NCBI RefSeq assembly: GCF_012910955.1
Contig: NZ_WTVQ01000008.1
Span: 62,001 to 126,000 of the forward strand
Direction: 5' to 3'
DNA: 64,000 bases
Origin: Aromatoleum diolicum
GTDB taxonomy: Bacteria > Pseudomonadota > Gammaproteobacteria > Burkholderiales > Rhodocyclaceae
How positions within the stretch are numbered: position 1 is the stretch's first letter; every line of letters begins with the position of its first letter. Below, in pieces: positions 23,812-32,892 of this stretch. Made by a program: the position numbers and the translations under genes. The notes under the pieces are model-generated. The model did no database searches. It worked only from the letters and a program-made list of their open reading frames with translations, and was not told where the DNA came from.

Positions 23812-25104
23812 TCAGCCGCGCCGCCAGGCCGGCTCGCCGAGCACCCAGGTTTCCGCGACTGCGCGGTCGTCACCGAGCATCATCAGCACGAACAGCCGTT
23901 CCGCCAGTGTGGCGCAGGCCGCGCTGCGCCGCGCGAGCAGCGGCGTCGCCGCCGGATCGAGCACGACGAAATCCGCCTCCCGCCCGGGTGCGAAGCTGCC
24001 GATGCAGTCGTCCAGATACAGGCTGCGCGCCCCGCCGAGCGTCGCCAGGTAAAACGCCCGCTCGGCGGATAATCGCTGCCCGTTCAGCTGCAGCACCTTG
24101 TACGCCTCGCTGAGCGTCCGCAGCATCGAGAAACTCGTGCCAGCACCGACATCGGTACCGATCCCGACCCGCACGCCGAGTGCCTGTGCACGATCGAGAT
24201 CGAACAGCCCGGAGCCGAGAAACAGGTTCGAGGTCGGGCAGAAACTCATCGCCGCACCGCTCGCCGCCATGCGCGCGCGGTCGGTGTCGTCGAGCCAGAT
24301 GCAGTGCGCGAACACGCTGCGCGGCCCGAGCTGCCCGAAGCGCTCATACACGTCGAGATAGCTGCGCGCCTCGGGATACAGCTCGGCGATCCACGCGACT
24401 TCGCCGCGGTTCTCGGCGACGTGCGACTGCAGATACACCCCCGGATACTCCGCCAACAGGCGACCGGCCAGCCTCATCTGTTCCGGCGTCGACGTCGCCG
24501 CGAAGCGTGGCGTCACCGCGTACAGCAGGCGCTCGCGGCCATGCCATTTTTCGATCAGCGCCCGTGATTCCGCGTAGCCGCCCGCAGCGCTATCGCGCAC
24601 GAAGTCCGGGCAGTTGCGGTCCATCAGCACCTTGCCAACAATCAGCCGCATGCGCCGCTTGAGTGCGGCGGCAAACAACGCATCGACCGATGCCGGATGC
24701 ACGGTGGCAAAGGCCGATGCGCTCGTCGTGCCGTTTCTCAGCAACTCGTCGCAGAAGAACTCCGCCACCGCAGCTGCGTGGGCCGGGTTGGCGAAGTGGC
24801 GTTCGGCCGGATAGGTGTATTTCTCCAGCCATGTCAGCAACTGCTCACCGTAGCTCGCGATGATATCGCTCTGCGCATAATGAACATGCGTGTCGACGAA
24901 GCCGGGCAGGATCAACTTGCCGCGGAAGTCCTCGATCGGCGTTTCGGCGGACAGTTTCGCGAGCAGTGCGTCGGAGTCTCCCAGTTCCGCGACATAGCCA
25001 TCGCGCACGACCAGCACGCCGTCGGCAAAATGCTCGAGTGCAGCGGCGCCATGCTCGACCGGATCGCCGAGAAAATGCAGGATTTCGCCCCGGATAGCGC
25101 GCAC
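23812..25104 (-). CDS. guaD: Guanine deaminase
   Basis: 430 residues, an amidohydrolase that converts guanine to xanthine. Zinc-binding motifs are visible: PGFVDTHVHYAQSD, LQSHVAENRGEVAW, VFAHCIWLDD and GIGTDVGAGTSFSML. The proposed start is GTG at 25104 (MRAIRGEILHFLGDP), 11 bases after the stop of the NUDIX gene, which gives the usual family length; no ATG is available and no clear ribosome-binding site is present, so translation may be coupled to the NUDIX gene. The same frame is open far upstream through the NUDIX gene, but that part is an Arg/His-rich shadow. Context is purine salvage. Confidence 0.92.
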   Translation of the reverse strand: MRAIRGEILHFLGDPVEHGAAALEHFADGVLVVRDGYVAELGDSDALLAKLSAETPIEDFRGKLILPGFVDTHVHYAQSDIIASYGEQLLTWLEKYTYPAERHFANPAHAAAVAEFFCDELLRNGTTSASAFATVHPASVDALFAAALKRRMRLIVGKVLMDRNCPDFVRDSAAGGYAESRALIEKWHGRERLLYAVTPRFAATSTPEQMRLAGRLLAEYPGVYLQSHVAENRGEVAWIAELYPEARSYLDVYERFGQLGPRSVFAHCIWLDDTDRARMAASGAAMSFCPTSNLFLGSGLFDLDRAQALGVRVGIGTDVGAGTSFSMLRTLSEAYKVLQLNGQRLSAERAFYLATLGGARSLYLDDCIGSFAPGREADFVVLDPAATPLLARRSAACATLAERLFVLMMLGDDRAVAETWVLGEPAWRRG

Positions 25105-25115
25105 GGGCGGGGGAC

Positions 25116-25667
25116 TCAGGGGCTGTCGGAAAACGGCGGCAAGGCGATGCTGCCGGTGTGAAAGCGGAAGTTGCCGTGACGCCGGTCTTCGAAGTAGTGG
25201 CGCAGCGTCATTGCGATCGTACGGAAGGCAATGTCCTGCCACGGAATGTCTTCCTCCGCGAACAGCGCCACCTCCAGTGATTCCTCGCCGGGCGCGAATT
25301 CGAGATCGAGCAGGCGCGCGCGGTGAACGATATGCACCTGGCTGATGTGCGGCACATTGATGAGCGTGAACAGCTCGCCCACCTCGATGCGCGCGCACGC
25401 CTCCTCCAGCGTTTCGCGCGCAGCCCCTTCGGCAGTGGTCTCGGCGTTTTCCATGAAGCCTGCGGGCAGGGTCCAGAATCCGTGGCGTGGCTCGATTGCC
25501 CGCCGGCACAGCAGGATACGGTCTTCCCACTCGGGAATCGCACCCACCACGATCTTCGGATTTTGATAATGAATGCTCCCGCAACTCGGACACACGTGGC
25601 GCGGCAACGTGTCTCCGGGCGGGATGCGCAGCGCAACCGTTGCGCCGCAGTTTGAGCAGAACTTCAT
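25116..25667 (-). CDS. NUDIX hydrolase with N-terminal zinc ribbon
   Basis: 183 residues. A four-cysteine zinc ribbon (Cys4, Cys7, Cys26, Cys29) precedes the NUDIX domain, whose signature GFMENAETTAEGAARETLEEA fits the consensus GX5EX7REXXEE. Such proteins hydrolyse nucleoside diphosphate-linked compounds (NADH, ADP-ribose, FAD or similar); the substrate cannot be read from sequence. ATG 25667 gives a start directly on the zinc ribbon (MKFCSNCG); the frame is open upstream but overlaps the divergent GGDEF gene. It is followed after 11 bases by guaD, an apparent two-gene unit. Confidence 0.88.
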   Translation of the reverse strand: MKFCSNCGATVALRIPPGDTLPRHVCPSCGSIHYQNPKIVVGAIPEWEDRILLCRRAIEPRHGFWTLPAGFMENAETTAEGAARETLEEACARIEVGELFTLINVPHISQVHIVHRARLLDLEFAPGEESLEVALFAEEDIPWQDIAFRTIAMTLRHYFEDRRHGNFRFHTGSIALPPFSDSP

Positions 25668-25871
25668 CGTGATGGCCGAACATTTTGTTGAACCCGATTC
25701 TAGCCCGGAACCCCGGTGCCCGGCGTTCGTACGACATGGCGCCTGCGCAGGCACGGTGACAGTGCACGTGTCTGCAGGGTAGAGTGCAGCGGTTTCCAAT
25801 TCTGTTTGCGGTACGGCGGCCGGTGGAGTGTTTCCGGGGGTGGTTCCGCACGGACCGTTCAAGGCAAGCCG

Positions 25872-27884
25872 ATGTCCCCTCCGATTGACATGAACCGATT
25901 CGAGCAGATCCGTGCTTCGGGCGATTTGCCGTCGCCGAAAGGGGTTGCGCTCTCGGTCATCCAGCTCACGCGTCAGCAGGATGTGTCGATCGCCGAACTC
26001 GCGCGCGTCATCAGCGGCGACCCGGCGTTCGTCGGCCGGCTCATCAAGGCCGCCAATGGCTTGGTGGCGCTGAGCCGGCGCCCGGTCGTATCGGTGCAGG
26101 AGGCGTTGATGGTGCTGGGTCTGCCCGCGGTGCGCACCATGGTGCTGGGCTTTTCCCTGCTCTCCAATTATCGTCACGGTGCCTGCCGGAACTTCGATTA
26201 CAACCGTTTCTGGAGCGCATCGCTGGCCACCGCCCTGGCGACGCAGGTATTTGCCGAACGTAGCCGCGCCGCCGCCGCCGACGAACTGTTCAGCGTCGGT
26301 CTGCTCAGTCGCGTGGGCGAACTCGCCCTCGCGACCCTTTACCCCGGCGACTACGAAGGTGTGCTCGACGCCGCGCGCCAACCCGGCGCGCCGGCGCTGC
26401 CTGAACTCGAGCAGGCCCAGTTTGCCCTGAGCCACCACGAACTGACGCACGCGATGCTGGCGGACTGGGGGTTGCCGCGGATCTTCGTTGACGTCGTCGG
26501 TCATGTCGAGGAACCGGAAGCGGCCGACTACGCCGAAGGTGCGCGTTCGCGCGCCCTGTTACAGACCCTCGTTGCCGGGCGTTGTGTCGCAGAGATCTGC
26601 GTGTCGGACGAGAGCGCGCGTCCCGCGCTGATGCCGCAACTCTTCGCCGAGGGAGGGCGACTCGGCTTCGAGCGCGACTGTCTCATCTCCGACTGCGAGC
26701 GCGTCGTTCGCCTGTGGGTGGAGTGGGGGGCTTTACTGCAACTCGATCAGAAGACCCCGCCGAGCTTCGCCGAGCTCGCTGCAATGGAATCCGCGGTGAT
26801 CATCCCTCCGCCAGGACAGGCCGCCGGCGAGACGAGGAATCCGCCGGACGCCAATGGCGCGCCTGAGCACGTGCGCCTGCCGCTCTCGTCCGGCCACACG
26901 CCGCGTGTGCTTATCGTCGATGACGAGCCACGCACGCGCGCCAACCTGCGTGGCGTGCTCGAGCAGGGCGGCTACGAGGTTTACGAGGCAGGCAACGGCC
27001 GGCAGGGCATGGAGCAAGCCCTCGAGTTGCAGCCGCAGATGATGATTCTCGACTGGAACATGCCGGAGATGAGTGGCCCCGATCTCGTGCGCGCATTGCG
27101 TCAGACGCGCATCGGCCAGACCATCTACATGATCCTGCTGACGCATCGTGGCGACGAAGAGCATCTCGTCGAGGCCTTCGACGCCGGCGCGGACGACTTC
27201 ATCGCCAAGCCGCTGCGTCCGCGCGTGCTGGCTGCGCGCCTGCGTGCCGGCCTGCGCGTGGTGCGGTTGCAGCAGGAACTCGAACGCGAGCACGAAGAAA
27301 TCCGCCATTTCGCCGCGCAGCTGGCGGTGACCAACCGGCGCCTGCAGGAAGCCGCGCTGACCGACGCGCTCACCGGCTTCCCCAACCGCCGCTACGCCAT
27401 CGACCGCATCCAGCAGGAGTGGACCGCCGCGATGCGCTGGGGGCGTCCGCTGGCGTGCATGATCATCGACCTCGACAACTTCAAGCAGATCAACGACACC
27501 TACGGCCACGACGTCGGTGATGACGTGCTGCGCAGCGCCGCCGATGCGTTGCGTGGCGCATTGCGCGGTCAGGACGTGATCTGCCGTACCGGTGGCGACG
27601 AGTTCCTCGCGATCTGCCCGGAAACCGATCTCCCGCGCGCGCTTACCTGCGCCGAACGCCTGCGCGCTGCACTCGACCGCCTGTCGCTGTCGGCCGGCGA
27701 GGTGAAACTGCAGATCAGTGCCAGCATCGGTGTCGCGATGCGCGAGAGCAGGATGGCCGACGTCGATGCCCTGATGAAACAGGCCGACCTCGGGGCCTAT
27801 CTGGCCAAACAGAAAGGCCGCAACTGCGTTGCGACCGTGCAGCGTACCGAGCCGGGCGCGGACGGGGGCGCCGCCGCTTCCTGA
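25872..27884 (+). CDS. HDOD - receiver - GGDEF signalling protein (diguanylate cyclase)
   Basis: 670 residues. Residues ~10-215 form an HDOD domain (SIAELARVISGDPAFVGRLI, DELFSVGLLSRVGELAL), ~336-455 a CheY-like receiver with phosphoacceptor Asp in ILDWNMPEMSGPDL, then a short coiled coil and a GGDEF domain at ~495-655. The active-site GGDEF is intact at 574-578, and RGQD (565-568) is an intact inhibitory I-site, so it should make c-di-GMP with product feedback. The start at 25872 follows AAGGCAAG; the upstream open frame is Arg-rich. It lies just upstream of flhD in the same direction, suggesting a link between c-di-GMP and motility; a cognate kinase is not in the window. Confidence 0.9.
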   Translation: MSPPIDMNRFEQIRASGDLPSPKGVALSVIQLTRQQDVSIAELARVISGDPAFVGRLIKAANGLVALSRRPVVSVQEALMVLGLPAVRTMVLGFSLLSNYRHGACRNFDYNRFWSASLATALATQVFAERSRAAAADELFSVGLLSRVGELALATLYPGDYEGVLDAARQPGAPALPELEQAQFALSHHELTHAMLADWGLPRIFVDVVGHVEEPEAADYAEGARSRALLQTLVAGRCVAEICVSDESARPALMPQLFAEGGRLGFERDCLISDCERVVRLWVEWGALLQLDQKTPPSFAELAAMESAVIIPPPGQAAGETRNPPDANGAPEHVRLPLSSGHTPRVLIVDDEPRTRANLRGVLEQGGYEVYEAGNGRQGMEQALELQPQMMILDWNMPEMSGPDLVRALRQTRIGQTIYMILLTHRGDEEHLVEAFDAGADDFIAKPLRPRVLAARLRAGLRVVRLQQELEREHEEIRHFAAQLAVTNRRLQEAALTDALTGFPNRRYAIDRIQQEWTAAMRWGRPLACMIIDLDNFKQINDTYGHDVGDDVLRSAADALRGALRGQDVICRTGGDEFLAICPETDLPRALTCAERLRAALDRLSLSAGEVKLQISASIGVAMRESRMADVDALMKQADLGAYLAKQKGRNCVATVQRTEPGADGGAAAS

Positions 27885-27919
27885 GCCCGATTTGCGCGGC
27901 CGTCGCGGATATGTCGTAA

Positions 27920-27954
27920 GCAATACGGCGTACCTTTTTGTATTGCGATACAAA
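27920..27954. repeat. Overlapping inverted repeats upstream of flhD
   Basis: TTTGTAT (27937-27943) and ATACAAA (27948-27954) form a perfect 7-bp inverted repeat with a TGCG spacer. A second repeat, GCAATAC (27920-27926) / GTATTGC (27940-27946), overlaps it. They lie about 125-155 bp before flhD and 36-70 bp after the GGDEF gene. This could be a regulator-binding site for flhDC or the end of the upstream transcript. Confidence 0.45.
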
Positions 27955-28076
27955 GCCTTAAGAATTGTATGGTTATGAGTTGTGGTGCCGCTACAACAGC
28001 CGCCCATGCACGCTTACTTGCATTTGCTAACAATTCACTTTAACTTTGTGTCGCTTGTCCCTGAAAGGGAGCAAAA

Positions 28077-28397
28077 ATGAAACGCCCCGATTTTCAGCTT
28101 GAGATCCAGGAACTCAACCTCGCCTACCTCATGCTCGCCCAGCAGATGCTGCGCAGCGACCGTGAAACCGCGATGTTCCGGCTGGGCGTCGGCAAGGATG
28201 TTGCCGATCTGATTGAAGGTCTGACCAGCGCCAAGCTGGTGAAAATGGCGAATAGCCAGATGTTGTTGCCCAGTTTCCGGTTTGACGATGCCCTGCTTGC
28301 CGGTCTGCTTGCCGGCAAGGGCAGGGATGCGACCAGCTCGAGCCTGCACGCGGCGATCGTTGCCGCAGGCAAGCCCGTCAAGGGGCTGGCCGGATAG
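28077..28397 (+). CDS. flhD: Flagellar master regulator subunit FlhD
   Basis: 106 residues, all-helical, matching FlhD in length and sequence: LEIQELNLAYLMLAQQMLR (residues 8-26), FRLGVGKDVADLI and LTSAKLVKMANSQMLLPSFR. FlhD forms a heterohexamer with FlhC that activates class II flagellar promoters. AGGGAG lies 6 bases before the ATG. flhC follows after 59 bases. The 192-bp region upstream is the most AT-rich promoter area of the motility block and holds inverted repeats. Confidence 0.95.
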   Translation: MKRPDFQLEIQELNLAYLMLAQQMLRSDRETAMFRLGVGKDVADLIEGLTSAKLVKMANSQMLLPSFRFDDALLAGLLAGKGRDATSSSLHAAIVAAGKPVKGLAG

Positions 28398-28456
28398 CTT
28401 GCGAGGAAAGCGCTGCACACCTAGCCGCTTTGATCGCGAGCCTTGAGGAGAAGAAG

Positions 28457-29002
28457 ATGAAGAACAAGAGCATCATCGAAGAAGCTGAAGATATTCAGCG
28501 CGCGGCCGAAATGGTCCGTCTGGGCGCCCGCATGCAGATGCTGGAAGCCGAAACCAAGCTCAGCCGCGAGCGCTTGCTGAAGATCTACAAGGAAGTGCGC
28601 GGCATGTCGCCGCCGAAGGGCATGCTGCCCTTTTCGACCGACTGGTTCATGACCTGGCAGCCGAACGTCCACGCCTCGCTGTTCATGGCGTTTTTCGCGT
28701 TCTTCCGGGAGCGCGCAAGCCTCAACGGGCTCGATGCGATCCTCAAGGCCTACCACCTGTACCTCGACCACATCGAAGCCGAAAGCACCGAGCCGGTGCT
28801 CAGTCTGACCCGCGCCTGGACGCTGGTGCGGTTTTTCGATGCCGACCTGCTCCAACTCGCGCCGTGCACCACCTGTGGTGGCCGCTTCGTGGCCCACGCC
28901 TACGACCCGACGCATGAATTCGTCTGCGGGCTGTGCAACATGCCGTCGCGTGCCGGCAAGACCAAGCGTGCCGCCAAGGCCGCCCTCGCCGAAGCTGACT
29001 GA
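28457..29002 (+). CDS. flhC: Flagellar master regulator subunit FlhC
   Basis: 181 residues. FlhC supplies DNA binding to the FlhD4C2 complex. The zinc-binding cysteines are visible in PCTTCGGRF (near 138-146) and FVCGLCNMPSR (near 154-164). ATG 28457 is preceded by GAGGAG at 6 bases; an upstream in-frame codon at 28430 is not needed. A good terminator follows the stop, so flhDC is probably its own transcript, separated from motA. Confidence 0.95.
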   Translation: MKNKSIIEEAEDIQRAAEMVRLGARMQMLEAETKLSRERLLKIYKEVRGMSPPKGMLPFSTDWFMTWQPNVHASLFMAFFAFFRERASLNGLDAILKAYHLYLDHIEAESTEPVLSLTRAWTLVRFFDADLLQLAPCTTCGGRFVAHAYDPTHEFVCGLCNMPSRAGKTKRAAKAALAEAD

Positions 29003-29024
29003 CCGATCCCTGTCGCGTTTTTCG

Positions 29025-29059
29025 GGCCGCCGCAATTGCTGGCGGCCTTTTGGTTTTTT
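29025..29059 (+). terminator. Rho-independent terminator after flhC
   Basis: GGCCGCC (29025-29031), nine-base loop GCAATTGCT, GGCGGCC (29041-29047), followed by TTTTGGTTTTTT. Position directly after flhC supports the call. Confidence 0.8.
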
Positions 29060-29064
29060 GGGGG

Positions 29065-29091
29065 TCAAGTTTCGTGCGCCGGTGACGTTAC
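29065..29091 (+). promoter_or_regulatory. Possible sigma-28 (FliA) promoter of motAB
   Basis: TCAAGTTT (29065-29072), an 11-base spacer, GACGTTAC (29084-29091). The -35 differs from TAAAGTTT at one base; the -10 resembles GCCGATAA. The same arrangement recurs before the first cheV gene. It lies just after the flhC terminator and about 60 bp before motA. Confidence 0.55.
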
Positions 29092-29153
29092 AATCACCAC
29101 AATCTTGCATGGCGCACCGCAGCGTGCGCGGATGAACCGACAGGGGCTTCCCG

Positions 29154-30008
29154 GTGTTTCTCATCATTGGTTATTTGATCATTCTTTTGGCCTCGGTCGG
29201 GACGTATTCCTTCCATGGCAGCCTGATGGCGCTGTGGATGCCAATGGAGTATCTCGCGATCGTCGGCCTGATGGTCGGGGGCTTCATCGCGGGCAACGGT
29301 ACCAAGGCACTCAAGGCAACGCTGGCGGCCATGCCGTCGGTGCTGAAGGGCTCCCCTTACACCAAGACGATGTACATGGATCTGCTGGGTCTGCTCTACG
29401 AGGTGCTCGCCAAGGTGCGCAAGGAAGGGCTGATGTCGATCGAGAACGACGTCGATAACCCCGATTCCAGCCCGATCTTCACCAAGTATCCGACGGTGAT
29501 GGCCCATCATCATGCGATCGAGTTCCTGACCGACTACCTGCGCATGATGGTCGGTGGCAACCTCAATGCGTTCGAGATCGAGAACCTGATGGACAAGGAA
29601 ATCGACACGCACCATCAGGAAGCACACATCGCCCCGCATGTCATGGCCAAGACGGGCGACGCCCTGCCCGCGTTCGGTATCGTCGTCGCGGTGATGGGCG
29701 TGGTGAACGTGATGGGCTCGGTGGGGCAGCCGCCGGCGGTGCTCGGCAAGATGATCGGCGGCGCGCTGGTCGGTACCTTTCTCGGCATCCTGATTTCCTA
29801 CGGCTTCGTCCAGCCGATCGCAAGCCAGCTCGAACAGCGCGTCGAGGAAAGCGGCAAGGTCTTCGAATGTATCAAGCTGGTCCTGCTCGCCAGCATGAAC
29901 GGCTATGCGCCGCAGGTGGCGGTGGAGTTCGGACGCAAGGTGCTGTATTCGAGCGAGCGGCCAACCTTCTCCGAACTCGAGCAGGACATCAAGAGTCGCA
30001 AGGGTTGA
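29154..30008 (+). CDS. motA: Flagellar motor stator protein MotA
   Basis: 284 residues with the four MotA membrane segments: residues 2-20 (FLIIGYLIILLASVGTY), ~30-50 (MEYLAIVGLMVGGFIAG), ~170-190 (ALPAFGIVVAVMGVVNVMG) and ~201-221 (GALVGTFLGILISYGFVQPIA). The large cytoplasmic loop between segments 2 and 3 contains RKEGLMSIENDVDNP, the region that contacts FliG. With MotB it conducts protons to drive rotation. The start is GTG at 29154 with AGGGG 8 bases upstream; the N-terminus then aligns with other MotA proteins. motB follows after 70 bp. Confidence 0.95.
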   Translation: MFLIIGYLIILLASVGTYSFHGSLMALWMPMEYLAIVGLMVGGFIAGNGTKALKATLAAMPSVLKGSPYTKTMYMDLLGLLYEVLAKVRKEGLMSIENDVDNPDSSPIFTKYPTVMAHHHAIEFLTDYLRMMVGGNLNAFEIENLMDKEIDTHHQEAHIAPHVMAKTGDALPAFGIVVAVMGVVNVMGSVGQPPAVLGKMIGGALVGTFLGILISYGFVQPIASQLEQRVEESGKVFECIKLVLLASMNGYAPQVAVEFGRKVLYSSERPTFSELEQDIKSRKG

Positions 30009-30078
30009 GTGCCATTGTCATGATGGACGACGTTTTTTGGCAAGCATTCTTCGGGTGTGAACGGGAGCTGCGTCTGCC

Positions 30079-31113
30079 ATGAGCGACGATACCCAGCAGC
30101 CAATCGTCATCAAGCGCATCAACAAAGTCGCCGCGGCTGCGCATGGCGGTGCATGGAAGATCGCATATGCGGACTTCGTCACCGCGATGATGGCGTTCTT
30201 TCTGCTGATGTGGCTGCTCGGATCCACCGCCCAGGGTGACCTGGAGGGCATTGCCGATCATTTCCAGAACCCGATGAAGATCTCGATGCATGGCGGGTCG
30301 GGCTCCGGGGACAGCTCCAGTGTCATCAAGGGCGGGGGCGAGGATCTGACCCGATCGCTCGGTCAGCGCAAGCGCGGCGACGTCGAAGGGCGCCGCTCGA
30401 TCAACCTCGACGCGGCCAAGGGGCGTGAAATCTACCGTATCGATGGTGACGACGAAGGGATCGAGGCAGTGCGCGAACGTGCCCGCCTTGAAGACCTCAA
30501 GGGGCGCATCGAAGCGCTGGTCGAGGCAGACCCGAAGCTGCGCGGTTTCCGGAACCAGATCCTTATCGACATCACCTCGGAAGGTTTGCGTATCCAGATC
30601 GTGGATGAGCAGAACCGGCCGATGTTCAACACCGCCAGCGATGAACTGCTGCCCTACACCCGCGACCTGTTGCGCGCCATCGGGCGGGCGCTCAACGATG
30701 TCCCCAATCGCCTGAGCTTGTCCGGACATACCGATGCCGCGCGTTACGCCGGCGGCGAGCGTGGCTTTTCGAACTGGGAACTGTCCAGCAACCGCGCCAA
30801 CGCGTCGCGTCGCGAACTGGTTGCCGGCGGGCTGGAGGCGGGCAAGGTGATTCGGGTTGTCGGACTTGCGGATACGGTTCCGTTGAAGAGGGACGACCTG
30901 TTTCACGCGACCAACCGACGCATCAGCATCATCGTCATGAACAGGAAGACCGAGGAGGCTGTGCGCTCGCAGGCGGGTTTGCTGGACATCGGTGCGGATG
31001 CGCCGCTCGATGACGAGGCGCTGCGCCAGAACATCGAAAGCAAAACACCGCCGCCAGTCGCGCCGGCCACGCGTCCGCGCCCGCGGCCCACGCCCGGCGC
31101 ACCGCCGTCCTGA
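30079..31113 (+). CDS. motB: Flagellar motor stator protein MotB
   Basis: 344 residues. A single N-terminal membrane segment (AYADFVTAMMAFFLLMWLLG) contains the essential proton-accepting Asp32. A plug/linker region follows, then an OmpA-like peptidoglycan-binding domain at ~165-290 (ILIDITSEGLRIQIVDEQNR, LSLSGHTDAARY, NWELSSNRANASRRELVAGG, NRRISIIVM). The C-terminal tail is Pro/Arg-rich. It anchors the stator to the cell wall. It is co-directional with motA and followed after 72 bp by cheR. Confidence 0.95.
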   Translation: MSDDTQQPIVIKRINKVAAAAHGGAWKIAYADFVTAMMAFFLLMWLLGSTAQGDLEGIADHFQNPMKISMHGGSGSGDSSSVIKGGGEDLTRSLGQRKRGDVEGRRSINLDAAKGREIYRIDGDDEGIEAVRERARLEDLKGRIEALVEADPKLRGFRNQILIDITSEGLRIQIVDEQNRPMFNTASDELLPYTRDLLRAIGRALNDVPNRLSLSGHTDAARYAGGERGFSNWELSSNRANASRRELVAGGLEAGKVIRVVGLADTVPLKRDDLFHATNRRISIIVMNRKTEEAVRSQAGLLDIGADAPLDDEALRQNIESKTPPPVAPATRPRPRPTPGAPPS

Positions 31114-31185
31114 TGTGATGTGCCTTTTGTTGCGAGGGCCGGTGTTCGACCGCAGCCCCGAACAGGAATGGGAGGAGTTCTAAGC

Positions 31186-32160
31186 ATGCCCGTGGGAGAT
31201 CCCCCGCATTTCCGAAAACCCCTGAGCCCGGGCTTGTCTCCGCGCCCTGCGCCGGCGACTTCCGGGCGGGGGGCTGCGGAGCCCACATTCGCAGCCATGG
31301 CGGCCGCGTCGGCAGCGGCGGCGATGGCCGGCGACCGTGATCGCGAATTCGAGCTGACCAGCGCGGACTTCGAGCGGATCCGCAAGCTGATCCATGACCA
31401 TGCCGGCATCGTCCTGTCGCCCGCCAAGCAGGACATGGTGTACAGCCGCCTCGCGCGGCGCCTGCGCGTGTGTGGCGACCGTACCTTTGCCGAATACATT
31501 GCCCGCCTCGAACGCGATCGCATCGAGTGGGAGACCTTCGTCAATTCGCTGACCACCAATCTCACCTCGTTTTTCCGCGAGGCACATCATTTCGACATCC
31601 TTGCCGAGCGCATGCGGCGTGTCGCCGAAAAGCGCGTCATCCGTATCTGGTGCAATGCGGCATCCACCGGCGAGGAACCCTATTCACTGGCGATCACCGC
31701 CTGCGAGGCCTTCGACACGCTGACCCCGCCGGTGCAGATCTTCGCCAGCGATATCGATACAAATGTGCTGGCGCATGCCGAACGTGGGCTGTATCGCGAG
31801 GACCGCATCCTTCGCCTGTCGCCCGAGCGCATCCGGCGTTACTTTCAGCGCGGTGCCGGCGTCCCTGAGGGCGAGCTGCGGGTGCGTCCGGAGTTGCAAC
31901 GCTTGTTGAGCTTCCGGCGCATCAATCTGCTTGACCCGAATTGGTCCGTGCAGGGGCCGCTGGATGCGATCTTCTGTCGTAACGTAATGATTTATTTCGA
32001 TAAGGCGACGCAGTACACGATCCTCAAGCGTTTTGCTCCCCTGTTGCGCAAGGACGGGGCCTTGTTTGCCGGACATTCGGAGAGTTTCATGCACGCAGCC
32101 GATCTTTTCCGCTCGATGGGCCGCACTGTCTACCAACGCATCGATGCCGGCGCCGCTTAA
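31186..32160 (+). CDS. cheR: Chemotaxis protein methyltransferase CheR
   Basis: 324 residues. After a ~45-residue Ala/Pro-rich N-terminal extension, the CheR N-terminal helical domain starts near residue 56 ([20 protein letters not shown]), followed by the SAM-dependent methyltransferase domain ([74 protein letters not shown]). It methylates glutamates of chemoreceptors. ATG 31186 has GGAGGAG 8 bases upstream and is preferred over the upstream open frame. Its end overlaps cheB by 17 bases. Confidence 0.93.
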   Translation: MPVGDPPHFRKPLSPGLSPRPAPATSGRGAAEPTFAAMAAASAAAAMAGDRDREFELTSADFERIRKLIHDHAGIVLSPAKQDMVYSRLARRLRVCGDRTFAEYIARLERDRIEWETFVNSLTTNLTSFFREAHHFDILAERMRRVAEKRVIRIWCNAASTGEEPYSLAITACEAFDTLTPPVQIFASDIDTNVLAHAERGLYREDRILRLSPERIRRYFQRGAGVPEGELRVRPELQRLLSFRRINLLDPNWSVQGPLDAIFCRNVMIYFDKATQYTILKRFAPLLRKDGALFAGHSESFMHAADLFRSMGRTVYQRIDAGAA

Positions 32161-32782
32161 CACGCCGTCCGCCACGGGCGCCGCGTTCCATGGGACGCGT
32201 ATTATCTTCATCGGCGCGTCGACGGGCGGTACCGAGGCGATCAAGCAGGTCTTGCTCGGGTTGCCGCAATGCGTGCCACCGGTGATGATCGTGCAGCACA
32301 TGCCGGAAATGTTTACCACTGCGTTTGCCCGCCGACTCGACGGCTTGTGCGAAATTCGCGTCAAGGAGGCGGAGGACGGCGAACCGCTCGTGTCCGGCAC
32401 TGCATACATTGCGCCCGGGCATTCGCATCTCGCGGTGCGCCGTGCGTCAAGCGGGTTCCAGTGCTCCCTGTCGCGTGCCGAGCCGGTCAATCGACATCGG
32501 CCGTCGGTAGACGTGCTGTTTTCGTCGGCCGCGCAGCAGATTGGCACGGGGGCAATCGGCGTGCTGCTGACCGGCATGGGCAAGGACGGCGCGCGCGGCC
32601 TGCTCGAGATGCGTCGCGCGGGCGCCTGGACGATTGCCCAGGACCATGATTCGTGTGTTGTCTACGGCATGCCGCGCGAGGCCACAATGATCGGTGCGGC
32701 GTGCGAAGTGGTGCCGCTCCGGGACGTCGCGCAGCACGTTCTCAAACAGCTTGCGCAGCCGGGGAGTGGGGCGCATCGATAA
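32144..32782 (+). CDS. cheB: CheB-type methylesterase lacking a receiver domain
   Basis: 212 residues consisting only of the CheB catalytic domain. The triad is recognisable: Ser in [15 protein letters not shown], His in [11 protein letters not shown] and Asp in [13 protein letters not shown]. It removes methyl groups from or deamidates chemoreceptors. Canonical CheB has an N-terminal CheY-like receiver of ~120 residues which is absent here; ATG 32144 lies within the end of cheR and no room remains for a receiver in this frame. Activity may therefore be constitutive or controlled by another partner such as one of the downstream CheV proteins. Confidence 0.88.
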   Translation: MPAPLNTPSATGAAFHGTRIIFIGASTGGTEAIKQVLLGLPQCVPPVMIVQHMPEMFTTAFARRLDGLCEIRVKEAEDGEPLVSGTAYIAPGHSHLAVRRASSGFQCSLSRAEPVNRHRPSVDVLFSSAAQQIGTGAIGVLLTGMGKDGARGLLEMRRAGAWTIAQDHDSCVVYGMPREATMIGAACEVVPLRDVAQHVLKQLAQPGSGAHR

Positions 32783-32865
32783 GTTTTTTCGCGCCGGAGA
32801 TCGGGGCCGGCTTGCATGTCTTGATGAGAAAATGTCGCCACGGCAAGTCAGATTGCGTTGCCCCC

Positions 32866-32892
32866 TCAAGAATTTCCGGATGCTGACGTTAT
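32866..32892 (+). promoter_or_regulatory. Possible sigma-28 promoter upstream of the first cheV
   Basis: TCAAGAAT (32866-32873), 11-base spacer, GACGTTAT (32885-32892), almost identical in layout to the motA element. It lies in the 175-bp gap between cheB and cheV. TTGAT-TGAA-ATCAC (32894-32907), one base from an FNR/ANR box, follows directly. Confidence 0.4.

Noticed and set aside
25105-25851. N-terminal extension of guanine deaminase through the NUDIX gene
   Set aside because: The extra sequence is the off-frame shadow of the NUDIX gene, which has its own intact zinc ribbon and NUDIX box.
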